Shown here: positions 8,479 to 16,139 of the stretch, in pieces
Numbering within the stretch: the stretch's first letter is position 1
How the letters are laid out: every line of letters begins with the position of its first letter
Origin: Actinomycetota bacterium
GTDB lineage: Bacteria > Actinomycetota > Thermoleophilia > Solirubrobacterales > Solirubrobacteraceae
Direction: 5' to 3'
Assembly (NCBI GenBank): GCA_005888335.1
Contig: VAWY01000115.1
Location: 1-47,184 of the forward strand
DNA: 47,184 nucleotides
Notes under the pieces: generated by a model
The model's database searches: none
What the model saw: the letters and a program-made list of their open reading frames with translations, nothing else
What the model was told of the DNA's origin: nothing
Program-made: the position numbers and the translations under genes

Positions 8479-9139
8479 GGCGGCAAGTCTACGGCGCTGG
8501 AACTCGGCTGCGATTCGCGCTGTACTTTGTGCCGTGGCAGCGCTCGCGGCCCTCTTCGCCTCCGCCGCCCTCGCGGCCGGCTATCCGCCGCCGTCGAGCC
8601 AGGGGCTCCGGCCGGGAAGCTACGCCTGGATCTGCGGCGATCCCTCGGAGGGGCCGGTCGCCGACGAGGCGATCTGCCGGAAGCACGCTCCCCGGCGACT
8701 CCGCCGCCCGCTTCGCATCCCGAGGCTCGACCCCGGGGCGCAGTGTCCACGGTCGAGCGCCGCGCGCGTGTCGCCGCAGTTCGGGATCGCGCTCGGGCGC
8801 GGGCCGGCGTACCCGGTTCCCTTCCCGGGCGGGATCTACCACTTCAACGGCGGCCGCGTCGAGGGCGGCTGGATGTACGCCAAGGTGCTCTGGATCGTCG
8901 CGCCGGGCTATCTAGGCCCGCTCCTCGTCCGCGGCCGGCAGCTCGACGGCACGAACTGGCTCGGATTCGAGGGCGGCGCCCGGCCGTTCGCCGACCTCCA
9001 GATCCCGCCGGTCGGCGCGGACTTCCGCGGCTGGCGCGACACGGCGAGCTACACCCGCTTCCGCGGCCCAGGCTGTTACGGCTACCAGATCGACGGAACC
9101 ACCTTCAGCCGGGTGATCGTCTTCAGCGCCGAGCCGTAG
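8477..9139 (+). CDS. Secreted protein of unknown function
   Basis: 220-residue protein with a clear signal peptide: basic RRW near residue 6, then a hydrophobic run ending ASAALAAGY near residue 35. The mature part has a cysteine in AWICGDP, another in EAICRKH, one in GAQCPRS and one in GPGCYGY, plus FPGGIYHFNGG and several tryptophans, which looks like a small extracellular beta-rich domain. No family recognised. The ATG at 8477 overlaps the ubiD-family start by two bases on the opposite strand. A GTG at 8534 is an alternative but would remove the basic n-region of the signal peptide, so 8477 is preferred. Confidence 0.65.
   Translation: MAASLRRWNSAAIRAVLCAVAALAALFASAALAAGYPPPSSQGLRPGSYAWICGDPSEGPVADEAICRKHAPRRLRRPLRIPRLDPGAQCPRSSAARVSPQFGIALGRGPAYPVPFPGGIYHFNGGRVEGGWMYAKVLWIVAPGYLGPLLVRGRQLDGTNWLGFEGGARPFADLQIPPVGADFRGWRDTASYTRFRGPGCYGYQIDGTTFSRVIVFSAEP
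8486..8491 (-). promoter_or_regulatory. -10-like box (TAGACT) for leaderless transcription of the ubiD-family gene
   Basis: TAGACT ends 7 nt before the ATG at 8478. The same spacing recurs before several other start codons here. No convincing -35 box is visible. The box lies inside the 5' end of the divergent secreted-protein gene. Confidence 0.45.
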
Positions 9140-9145
9140 CGTGCT

Positions 9146-9304
9146 CTAGCGGCGCCGGCGGTGCCTGAGCCAGTGGGTCGTCTCGCCGAGGGCGATCACG
9201 CCCACGAACACCAGGCCGACGATCAGCATGGCCGTGATGACCTTCTTGCCCTCGGTGGCGGCATCCTCGGCGGCGAGGGGCAGCAGGTAGGCGAGGAGGC
9301 TCAT
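9146..9304 (-). CDS. Small single-pass membrane protein, 52 residues
   Basis: Short gene from ATG 9304 to TAG 9146. Residues 1-12 are hydrophobic, followed by an acidic patch (AAEDAATEGKK), one long transmembrane segment (VITAMLIVGLVFVGVIAL in outline) and a strongly basic tail HWLRHRRRR. It is the last gene downstream of hemB, hemL and the prenyl-synthase-like gene, 12 nt after the latter. A -10-like TAGAGT lies 9 nt upstream, so it might also have its own promoter. The function is unknown; the charge layout suggests a cytoplasmic C-terminus. Confidence 0.6.
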   Translation of the reverse strand: MSLLAYLLPLAAEDAATEGKKVITAMLIVGLVFVGVIALGETTHWLRHRRRR

Positions 9305-9316
9305 GGCGCGGCGACT

Positions 9317-9856
9317 CTAACCAAAGCGCCGGGCGTGAGCTTCGAGTGCGCGCTCCACCGCCGTCGGCCCTGCGGCAGTCCGGGCGAGCTCCAGGAGCGG
9401 CGCGGGATCGCTCTCTCCGCGAAGCGCTTCCCGCGCGGCCGCGAGCTCGCCCGCCCCGATGAGCGCCGCCGTCGCCGCCCAGAGGGGCCCGTCGCCCTCC
9501 GCGCCCTCCGCCCGCAGGTAGGCGCACAGCGAGACGAGCTCCGCGAGGTCGACGACCGCCGTGACCTCACCGTGGACGGCGATCCGCACGAGCCCGTGCG
9601 CGTAGAGGTAGTCGCCGAGCAGGAGCGTGCTGTCCGCATCGGGCGGCGCGAAGAGCCGCGGCCGCCCGAAGTGGAGGAGGTACGCCTCGTAGATCGTCTC
9701 GAGCCCGAGCGCGTAGCGCGCCTCGCCGAGCGGGGAGAAGACCGACTCGCGCTCCTGCTCTGCCGGAGGGCGGAGCGCGGCCGCCCAGAGGGCGCTCTCG
9801 CGAGCAGCCTCCGCGGCGATCGTGTCCCAGAGCTCAACCGCCGGCGAGCTCTGCAA
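9317..9856 (-). CDS. Helical protein resembling a catalytically degenerate prenyl synthase fragment
   Basis: 179-residue, almost all-helical protein that starts at TTG 9856 and overlaps the hemL end by 23 nt. The stretch LLLGDYLYAHGLVRIAVHG near residues 83-101 resembles the AGDYLFARAFAELAG block of the polyprenyl synthase at 1925-2830, and the following VVDLAELVSLCAYL aligns with its next helix. No DDxxD motif is present, so it should not be a working synthase by itself. Comparable non-catalytic small subunits exist in heterodimeric heptaprenyl synthases, but that role is only a guess here. Position in a heme operon is unexplained. Confidence 0.65.
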   Translation of the reverse strand: MQSSPAVELWDTIAAEAARESALWAAALRPPAEQERESVFSPLGEARYALGLETIYEAYLLHFGRPRLFAPPDADSTLLLGDYLYAHGLVRIAVHGEVTAVVDLAELVSLCAYLRAEGAEGDGPLWAATAALIGAGELAAAREALRGESDPAPLLELARTAAGPTAVERALEAHARRFG

Positions 9857-11090
9857 CGGCCTCCACCGTCCGGTCGACGTCGTCGTCCGAATGCGCCATC
9901 GAGACGAACATCGCCTCGAACTGCGACGGAGCGACGTAGATCCCGCGCCCGAGCAGGTGCCGGAAGACCTCGCCGTAGCGGTCGCTGTCGCTCGCGGACG
10001 CGTCCTCGAAGTCCCGGACAGGCCCCTCGCGGCAGAAGAGCGTCAGCATCGCACCCACCCGCTGCACCCGCCCGAACGGCGCGAGACCGTTCTCGAGCCG
10101 GGCGCCGAGGCGCTCTAGCTCGGCGTAGACGGCCGGATCGCGGAGCCGCGGCAGAACGGCGAGCCCGGCCGCGGTCGCGAGCGGATTCCCCGAGAGCGTG
10201 CCCGCCTGATAGACATCGCCAGCGGGCGCGAGCCGCTCCATCAGGTCAGCCCGGCCGCCGAAGGCCGCGAGCGGAAGGCCCCCGCCGACGATCTTCCCGA
10301 GGATCGTCAGGTCCGGCGTCACGCCGAAGCGCTCCTGCGCGCCGCCCCGCGCGACGCGGAAGCCGGTGATCACCTCGTCGAAGACGAGCAGCGCCCCGCT
10401 CGCGTCGCAGAGGTCGCACAGCGCGTCGAGGAAGCCCGGCTCGGGCGGAACGACGCCCATGTTCCCGGCAACCGGCTCGACGAGGATGCACGCGAGCCCT
10501 TCGCCGTATGTCGCGACCGCGGCCGCCACTCCGTCGACGTCGTTGTACGCGCAGACGATCGTGTCCCGCGCGACCGCCGTCGGCACGCCCGGCGTCGCCG
10601 GGATCCCGAGCGTCGCGATCCCGGAGCCGGCGTTCGCGAGCAGCGCGTCGACGTGCCCGTGGTAGCAGCCGGCGAACTTCAGCACCCGGTCGCGGCGAGT
10701 CGCCGCGCGGGCGAGCCGGATCGCGCTCATCGCCGCCTCGGTCCCCGACGAGACGAGCCGCACCTGGTCGACCGACGGCACCGCGTCGACGATCTCCGCG
10801 GCGAGCTCGACCTCGCGCTCGGTCGGCGCGCCGAAGCTCGTGCCGTCGAGGGCCGCCGCTTGCACCGCCTCGACGGTCTCCCGATCCGCGTGCCCGAAGA
10901 GGAGCGGCCCCCACGAGAGCACCCAGTCGAGGTAGCGGTTTCCGTCCACGTCCTCGAGGTACGCGCCCTTCCCCCGCCGGACGAAGAACGGCTCGTCGAG
11001 CCCGACCGCGCGCATCGCCCTCACTGGCGAGTTGACGCCGCCGGGGATCAGCTCGAGTGCGCGCCGGTAGAGGTCCGAGGGGGACCTCAC
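9834..11090 (-). CDS. hemL: Glutamate-1-semialdehyde 2,1-aminomutase HemL
   Basis: PLP enzyme of 418 residues that converts glutamate-1-semialdehyde to 5-aminolevulinate in the C5 heme pathway. IPGGVNSPVRA near the start, FAGCYHGHVD, DEVITGFRVARGG and LGKIVGGGLPLAAFGG, which carries the PLP lysine, are all present and diagnostic. The GTG start at 11090 overlaps the hemB stop by 4 nt (GTGA), giving coupled translation. Length is normal for the family. The first C5 enzyme, hemA, is not in the window. Confidence 0.96.
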   Translation of the reverse strand: MRSPSDLYRRALELIPGGVNSPVRAMRAVGLDEPFFVRRGKGAYLEDVDGNRYLDWVLSWGPLLFGHADRETVEAVQAAALDGTSFGAPTEREVELAAEIVDAVPSVDQVRLVSSGTEAAMSAIRLARAATRRDRVLKFAGCYHGHVDALLANAGSGIATLGIPATPGVPTAVARDTIVCAYNDVDGVAAAVATYGEGLACILVEPVAGNMGVVPPEPGFLDALCDLCDASGALLVFDEVITGFRVARGGAQERFGVTPDLTILGKIVGGGLPLAAFGGRADLMERLAPAGDVYQAGTLSGNPLATAAGLAVLPRLRDPAVYAELERLGARLENGLAPFGRVQRVGAMLTLFCREGPVRDFEDASASDSDRYGEVFRHLLGRGIYVAPSQFEAMFVSMAHSDDDVDRTVEAVAELAGG

Positions 11091-12034
11091 AACCAAGCCG
11101 CGAGCTCCTTCGTCCAGTACGAGATCACGAGGTCGGCGCCGGCACGCTTGATCGCAGCGAGCGACTCGAGCGCGGCCGCGCGCTCGTCGAGATGGCCCGC
11201 CGCGGCGGCGGCCTTGACCATCGCGTACTCGCCCGAGACGTTGTACGCCCCGACAGGCGCGTCGAAGCGGTCGCGGGCGGCGCGGATCACGTCGAGGTAC
11301 GGGAGCGCCGGCTTGACCATCACGGCGTCGGCGCCCTCGGCCAAGTCGAGCTCGCACTCGCGGAGGGCCTCGCGTACGTTCGCCGGGTCCATCTGGTACC
11401 CGCGCCGGTCGCCGAACGCGGGCGCGGAGTCGGCGGCCTCGCGGAAGGGCCCGTAGAAGGCGGACGCGTACTTCGCGGAGTACGCGAGGATCGGCGTCTC
11501 GGGCAGCGCCTCGCGGATCGCGCCCACGCGGCCGTCCATCATGTCGCTCGGCGCCACGACGTCGGCGCCGGCTTCGACGTGGCTCACGGCAGTGCGGACG
11601 AGCAGCTCGAGCGACTCGTCGTTCGCCACCTCGCCGTCGCGCACGACCCCGCAGTGGCCGTGCGAGGTGTACTCGCACAGGCAGACGTCGGTCAGGAGGA
11701 CGAGCTCGGGGAAGCGCGGCCGCAGCTCGCGGAGGGCGCGCTGGACGATCCCGTCGTCGTCCCACGCGCCGGTCGCGTCCTCGTCCTTCTCCTCCGGGAT
11801 CCCGAAGAGGATGACCGCACCGACGCCGAGGCGAACGAGGTCGTCGACCTCGCCGACGACGCCTTCGAGCGAGTGCCGCCCGAGCGCCGGCAGCGCGTCG
11901 TTCACGAGCGGCTCGGGCGCAACGAAGAGCGGCATGACGAAGTCGTCGAGGTGCAAGCGGGTCTCGCGCACGAGCCCGCGCAGCCCGGGCGTGCGGCGGA
12001 GGCGGCGAAGCCTTGTCGCGGGAAACGCGCTCAC
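11087..12034 (-). CDS. hemB: Delta-aminolevulinic acid dehydratase (porphobilinogen synthase) HemB
   Basis: 315-residue enzyme that condenses two aminolevulinates to porphobilinogen. The cysteine-rich metal site DVCLCEYTSHGHCG near residues 118-131 marks the zinc-dependent type. Schiff-base lysines are in YSAKYASAFYGPFR near 194 and in MVKPALPYLD. The start is GTG at 12034, supported by a -10-like TAACCT placed exactly 7 nt upstream, which suggests a leaderless transcript. It heads the operon hemB-hemL-9317-9856-9146-9304. Confidence 0.96.
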   Translation of the reverse strand: MSAFPATRLRRLRRTPGLRGLVRETRLHLDDFVMPLFVAPEPLVNDALPALGRHSLEGVVGEVDDLVRLGVGAVILFGIPEEKDEDATGAWDDDGIVQRALRELRPRFPELVLLTDVCLCEYTSHGHCGVVRDGEVANDESLELLVRTAVSHVEAGADVVAPSDMMDGRVGAIREALPETPILAYSAKYASAFYGPFREAADSAPAFGDRRGYQMDPANVREALRECELDLAEGADAVMVKPALPYLDVIRAARDRFDAPVGAYNVSGEYAMVKAAAAAGHLDERAAALESLAAIKRAGADLVISYWTKELAAWL

Positions 12035-12041
12035 CGCGTGA

Positions 12042-12047
12042 AGGTTA
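12042..12047 (-). promoter_or_regulatory. -10-like box (TAACCT) for leaderless hemB transcription
   Basis: TAACCT followed by 7 nt and the GTG start of hemB. Same geometry as before the ubiD-family gene, the AI-2E permease and others. The divergent glycoside-hydrolase-like gene begins 41 nt away. Confidence 0.45.
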
Positions 12048-12087
12048 CGCCCTGGTCGCGGGGCCGCCGAGGTGCAATCCTCGTCAC

Positions 12088-13372
12088 ATGACCACGGTCA
12101 CCGTCGACCAGACCGGAGTCTTGGTGGTGGGCGGAAGCAAGCTCTTCCCGATCGGGTTCTCGGAGCCGCCGCCCATCCACGGGAAGACGCCGGCCGGAAT
12201 CGACGCGCTCCAGGAGCTGAAGGCGGCGGGCGGGAACTTCATCCGCATCGGCCCGGGCGACTTCCGCGGCCTTCCGCCGGCGGCGCAGACGTGGAATCCG
12301 GCCGCGAGCCAGACGCTGATCGACCAGCAGCTCCAGATCATCCAGAACCGCCTCGACGACGCCGAGCAGCACGGGATCCACTGCTGGCTCTACCTCGGCC
12401 AGCGCGTGCCGAACTTCCCACAGCAGAACGGCTCCGCCGAGGAAGCGCTCCTCAGCCAGATCACGACCCGGTTCCGCGAGCACGACGGCCTCGGCGCCTA
12501 CAAAGGGGTCGACGAGCCGAACAACCCGCCGGCGCACCCGACGAGCCCGCAGGGGCTGATCTGGGCCTACGACAAGCTCTCGGGCCAGCTGGACCCGGAC
12601 CACCCGATGGTGATCGTGCAGGCGCCGGTCGGGACGCAGGCGGGCGCCGCGAAGTACCGCCCGGCCTTCGACGTCACGGGCGTCGACGTGTTCGCGGCGA
12701 ATGGTCGCCGCCGCGAGCGGGGGAACCAGGCCGGCGTCGGCCTGGACGACGTTGCAGATCGCGTGGAACGGAACCGTGATGGCGAACGCCGACAACCGTC
12801 GGCACACCATCCGGTGCTTCCCGTCGCTGGACGAGGAGCGCTTCATGGCCTACTACTCGATCGTCTGCGGCGCGCGGGGGCTCATGTTCTTCGGCGGCCA
12901 CCTGGCGCAGGTGTGCAGTCCCGAGGACAAGTCGCTCGGCTGGAACTGGTCGTTCTGGCGGCACGCGCTGAAGCCGGTCGTGAGCGAGCTCGGCTCGGCC
13001 GCGCTGAACCCGGCGCTGCTCGTGCCGAACGCGACCGACCCGATCCAGATGACGGTCGTGAAGCCGGCAGGGCTCGCGAACGACGTCGAGGTCGTCGCGC
13101 GCCGGGCCGCCGGCGCCTTCTACCTCATTGCCGCGCGGACCGGCGCGTCCGGCGTGCGGACGATCCGGTTCAGCGGCCTACCCGCCGAGACGGCTCCTGG
13201 CGGGAGGGCGCTGTTCGAGTGGGCGCAGGAGCCGCTGCCGCCGCCGATCGGCCGCGGCGCGCAGCATCCGCGCCCGATCGCGGTGACGAACGGCGCGTTC
13301 CAGGACCTCTTCCGGCCCTACGACGTGCATGTCTACCGGTTCCCGGCCGACCCGCCCCTGCCGCCGCCCTAA
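12088..13372 (+). pseudogene. Glycoside-hydrolase-like TIM-barrel protein, reading frame broken near 12690-12700
   Basis: Starts at ATG 12088. The first about 201 residues read as a TIM-barrel sugar-hydrolase-like protein: GGNFIRIGPGDFRGLP, HCWLYLGQRVPNFP, the acidic AYKGVDEPNNPP, then FDVTGVDVF. After that the frame becomes basic nonsense, while the +1 frame resumes with RRMVAAASGG, WTTLQIAWNG, RFMAYYSIVCGARGLMFFGG and a beta-rich tail ending at 13372. Comparable proteins usually have about 20-30 residues between VDVF and RRMV, so the break looks like a small deletion plus frame change rather than a one-base slip. It may be an assembly error. Probably cytoplasmic as read, since no signal peptide is visible. 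Confidence 0.7.
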
Positions 13373-13427
13373 GGCGCCGACTCGGCGGCGCCGACCATCA
13401 GGACGTGCGGGCTTTGCCCGTGCGTCC
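13373..13427. terminator. Two adjacent hairpins between converging genes
   Basis: First hairpin at 13373-13392 has arms GGCGCCG and CGGCGCC around ACTCGG. The second, 13401-13427, has arms of 12 bases with two G-U pairs around a TTT loop. They follow the stop of the broken hydrolase gene and face the gene ending at 13487. No long T-run is present, so they may be weak bidirectional terminators. Confidence 0.4.
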
Positions 13428-13486
13428 GTCTGAAACGACCGGTCGACACACTGGAGCTCATTTCGAAACCGGCTCTTAGGCAGCGC

Positions 13487-13972
13487 TCAGCGCGCGCCGA
13501 GCTTGCAGTAGCTCTTCGCGCGGTAGACGCGCGACGCGTATGGGTCGCCCCGGTTCTTCAGCACTGCCGAGACGATCACCCGCAGGCGCGGCGCTCCGAT
13601 GCCGACGCCGAGGTTGCTGCCGACGATCTTCCCCGCTTCGTCCGTGATCGGGTTGACGTGGATCCGGATCGGCGCGTTCGCGGCGCAGCGGAACGAGATC
13701 GTCTTGCGGATCTCGGGACCCAGGCCGCCGTCGGCAAACCCCTTCGGCTCGGCGACCCGCTTGCACTCGGAGCCGAGCGACCTGGCGCTGAACGACGCGG
13801 AGGCGAGGACCTTGTTGTCCCCGCTCGTGACGACGACGCGGCGCTTCGGGTCGAACGAGATCGAGAAGCTCGACGTCGAGCAGGCGACCGTTCCCGTCCC
13901 GACGCTCGCGCTGCTCCCGAAGCCGACCGCGAGGGCGGCGACCGCGACGACGGCAGCGGTCAGTCGGAGCAT
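13487..13972 (-). CDS. Secreted hypothetical protein
   Basis: 161 residues with an N-terminal signal peptide (hydrophobic AAVVAVAALAVGFG near residues 6-19). Cysteines occur in VACSTSS, SECKRVA, FRCAAN and SYCKLG, suggesting two disulfides. The sequence FDPKRRVVVTSGDNKVLA and the closing PYASRVYRAKSYC suggest a beta-sandwich. No family recognised. A TACACT box lies 8 nt before the ATG at 13972, again consistent with a leaderless transcript. It stands between converging genes and is probably transcribed alone. Confidence 0.65.
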   Translation of the reverse strand: MLRLTAAVVAVAALAVGFGSSASVGTGTVACSTSSFSISFDPKRRVVVTSGDNKVLASASFSARSLGSECKRVAEPKGFADGGLGPEIRKTISFRCAANAPIRIHVNPITDEAGKIVGSNLGVGIGAPRLRVIVSAVLKNRGDPYASRVYRAKSYCKLGAR

Positions 13973-13996
13973 TTGACCCGAGTGTAGCGCTCCCCG

Positions 13997-15331
13997 TCAG
14001 GCGAGCAAGCGACGTGCGCCAAGCCGTGCGGCAGCGGCGAAGACCGCCCCGAGCCCCGCCAGCCAGAGGCCCTCGCGCGCGACCGCAGACCAAGGTCGCG
14101 CGTCGTAGAGCGCAGCCCCGAAGAAGCGGACCGCGTGCGTGAACGGCAGCGCGTCGCTCACGTAGCCGGCAGCGGGAACGACCTCGCGGGGCACGAGGCC
14201 GAGGAAGACGATCGGAAGGACGACGAGCAGCGAGACGAGCGAGGCCGTCCGCGACTCGCGAGCGACCGCGCCGAGCAGTGTGCCGAGGCCGCCGAGGCTC
14301 GCTCCCGCCAGGAGGAGACCCGCCGCGAGGAGCGGCAGCCGCGACCAGGGCTCGCCGCCCGTGACGTTGCCGGCCTGGATGATCAGTCCGAAGGCGAGCG
14401 CGATCGCGAACCCGACGAGGAGCGCCACGAGCGCCGCAAGGAGGATCTTCGCCCAGACGAGCTCGCCGAGCCCGACGAGCCCCCTCGCGAGCCGCCCGAT
14501 CACGTTCTCGTCGCGCTCGGCCGCGAGGGCGCCTGCCGCGAGCACGAGGGTCAGGAACGTGATCGTGAGCGCGAGCGCGTAGGCCTGCACCTGGGCCGAG
14601 AGCGCCCACGTCCGGCCGCGCTCGGGCGCCTGGACGAGCTCGATCGGATTCGCCGTTGCCCGCAGCGCGTCGTCGGTCTGCGCGAGCGCGAGCCGGGCGT
14701 CGCCGACGAACCGCCGGATCCGGTCGAGGTGCGGGTCGGGCGGCAGCTGCCGGAGCTCCTGCTCGGTCCCGTCCAGCCCGAGGATCTGGAACTTGCGCCC
14801 GAGGAAGCTGCCGTCGCCGCCGTGGAGGATCAGCCGGACGTAGCGGAGGTTGGACTCGATGTACGCGGTCTGGAGCTCGCGGTTCAGCGAGTAGACGAGC
14901 GCCTGCACCTGCTGCGTCACACGCGGCGAGATGCCGCCGTGGGTCGTCTCGAGCAGAAGCCGCGGGCTGCGGACCATGGCGCGGAGGTCGGCGACGAAGC
15001 CGCGCGGCACCGTGACGGTGGCGACGACCTTGCCGGTGCGCAGCTCCCGCGCCGCCTCCTCACGTGAGAGCCGGACGAGCTTCACGTCGTGGCTGACCCG
15101 CGCGATCGTCCGGTCGACGTGGAAGCGGTGGCCGCCGAGCACGATCACGGGCGGCAGGTTGTCCTCGTCCACGAACGCCACGCGGGGCTTCGAGTTCGCG
15201 TAGCCGGCGACGAGCCCGACGAGGCCCGCGATCACGAGCGGGTACGCGAGCAGGACGGCGAGGAGGAACGGCGAGCGGCGCAGCACGCGCAGGTCCTTCC
15301 GGAGGAGGAGAAGCGCGTTCACGCGCCTCAC
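13997..15331 (-). CDS. ABC-2 type exporter permease
   Basis: 444-residue membrane protein. One transmembrane helix (LLAVLLAYPLVIAGLVGLV region, residues about 20-40) is followed by a large extracytoplasmic region of about 180 residues and then five or six helices near the C-terminus, the layout of ABC-2 (YhgE/DrrB-like) permeases. ALAAERDENVIGRLARG is the conserved cytoplasmic loop. The GTG at 15331 is taken as start; a second GTG at 15322 is possible. The ATPase gene lies 139 nt upstream on the same strand. Substrate unknown. Confidence 0.8.
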   Translation of the reverse strand: MRRVNALLLLRKDLRVLRRSPFLLAVLLAYPLVIAGLVGLVAGYANSKPRVAFVDEDNLPPVIVLGGHRFHVDRTIARVSHDVKLVRLSREEAARELRTGKVVATVTVPRGFVADLRAMVRSPRLLLETTHGGISPRVTQQVQALVYSLNRELQTAYIESNLRYVRLILHGGDGSFLGRKFQILGLDGTEQELRQLPPDPHLDRIRRFVGDARLALAQTDDALRATANPIELVQAPERGRTWALSAQVQAYALALTITFLTLVLAAGALAAERDENVIGRLARGLVGLGELVWAKILLAALVALLVGFAIALAFGLIIQAGNVTGGEPWSRLPLLAAGLLLAGASLGGLGTLLGAVARESRTASLVSLLVVLPIVFLGLVPREVVPAAGYVSDALPFTHAVRFFGAALYDARPWSAVAREGLWLAGLGAVFAAAARLGARRLLA

Positions 15332-15344
15332 CGCGTTTCGCTCT

Positions 15345-15361
15345 CGCCCGGCGGAGCCGGG
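15345..15361 (-). promoter_or_regulatory. Hairpin in the ATPase-permease spacer
   Basis: GCCCGGC and GCCGGGC arms around GGA form a 7-bp stem in the 139-nt gap between the ABC ATPase and permease genes. It may tune expression of the permease or be a weak processing site. Nothing else is visible in this gap. Confidence 0.3.
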
Positions 15362-15470
15362 CTCCGCGAAAGGCTGACGCCGCTGTCGGCACGATGCTCT
15401 CCGGGGCCGTGGTCTCTCGCACTGTCCCCTCCGGCCTCGCACCGCCAGCGGCGGCTCAGGAACGTGAACA

Positions 15471-16139
15471 TCACGCGAAGAGGTCGATCGCGGGCTCGCG
15501 CTCGTAGTCGGCGACCGAGCCGTCGAAGACGACGCTCCCGTCGCGGAGCGCGACGACCCGGTTGGCGTGTCGCTCGAGCTCGTCGACGTTCTGCGTCGCG
15601 AAGACGATCGCTCCGCCGCGCTCACGGAGCGCGTCCACGCGGCTCCAGAGGCGCCGTCGCTGGCCCGGATCGAGCGACGCAGTCGGCTCGTCGAGCAGGA
15701 GGACGTGCGGATCACCGAGAAGCGCGATCGCGAGGTTGAGCCGCTGCCTGTTCCCGACGGAGAGGCTCCCGCTCGCGCGCCCGTCGCCGGGCAGCTCGAA
15801 GGCCGCGAGCAGCCGGTCGGCGGCGCGCGCCGGATCGGCCTCTCCCTCGAGCCGCGCGAAGAGCTCGATATTCTCGCGCGCGCTGAGCCTCCCGTAGTGC
15901 GCCGGCCGCTGCGGCACCCAGCCGACGCGGGCGCCTTCGCGGCGCTCGACGACGCCCTCGCTCGGCTGGAGCGCTCCGGCGAGCAACGCGAGCAGCGTCG
16001 ACTTGCCGGCGCCGTTCGGGCCGACGAGCGCGAGCGTCTCGGCGTCGCCGACCTCGAGATCGGTGGGGGCGAGCGCCGTCTGCGCGCCGAAGCGCCTCGC
16101 CGCGCCGCGGGCCGAGAGGACGGGCTGTCCGGACGTCAC
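15471..16139 (-). CDS. ABC transporter ATP-binding protein
   Basis: 222-residue ATPase with Walker A GPNGAGKST near residue 40, a Q-loop in GWVPQRPAHYG, a signature LSVGNRQRLNLA and Walker B VLLLDEPTASLDPG. The signature is unusual: LSVGN replaces the common LSGGQ, a variant seen in some ABC-2 exporters. The GTG start at 16139 overlaps the AI-2E permease stop by 4 nt (GTGA). With the permease downstream it forms a two-gene exporter. The D-loop and the switch residue (ATQNVDE, glutamine in place of the usual histidine) also deviate slightly. Confidence 0.9.
   Translation of the reverse strand: MTSGQPVLSARGAARRFGAQTALAPTDLEVGDAETLALVGPNGAGKSTLLALLAGALQPSEGVVERREGARVGWVPQRPAHYGRLSARENIELFARLEGEADPARAADRLLAAFELPGDGRASGSLSVGNRQRLNLAIALLGDPHVLLLDEPTASLDPGQRRRLWSRVDALRERGGAIVFATQNVDELERHANRVVALRDGSVVFDGSVADYEREPAIDLFA

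Noticed and set aside
8534..8536. GTG 8534 as start of the secreted protein
   Set aside because: It would leave a signal peptide without basic residues; ATG 8477 gives a complete signal peptide.
7201..9168. 655-codon plus-strand frame opposite the ubiD-family gene
   Set aside because: Low-complexity, antisense to a conserved decarboxylase; only its region after 8477 overlaps a real gene, in another frame.
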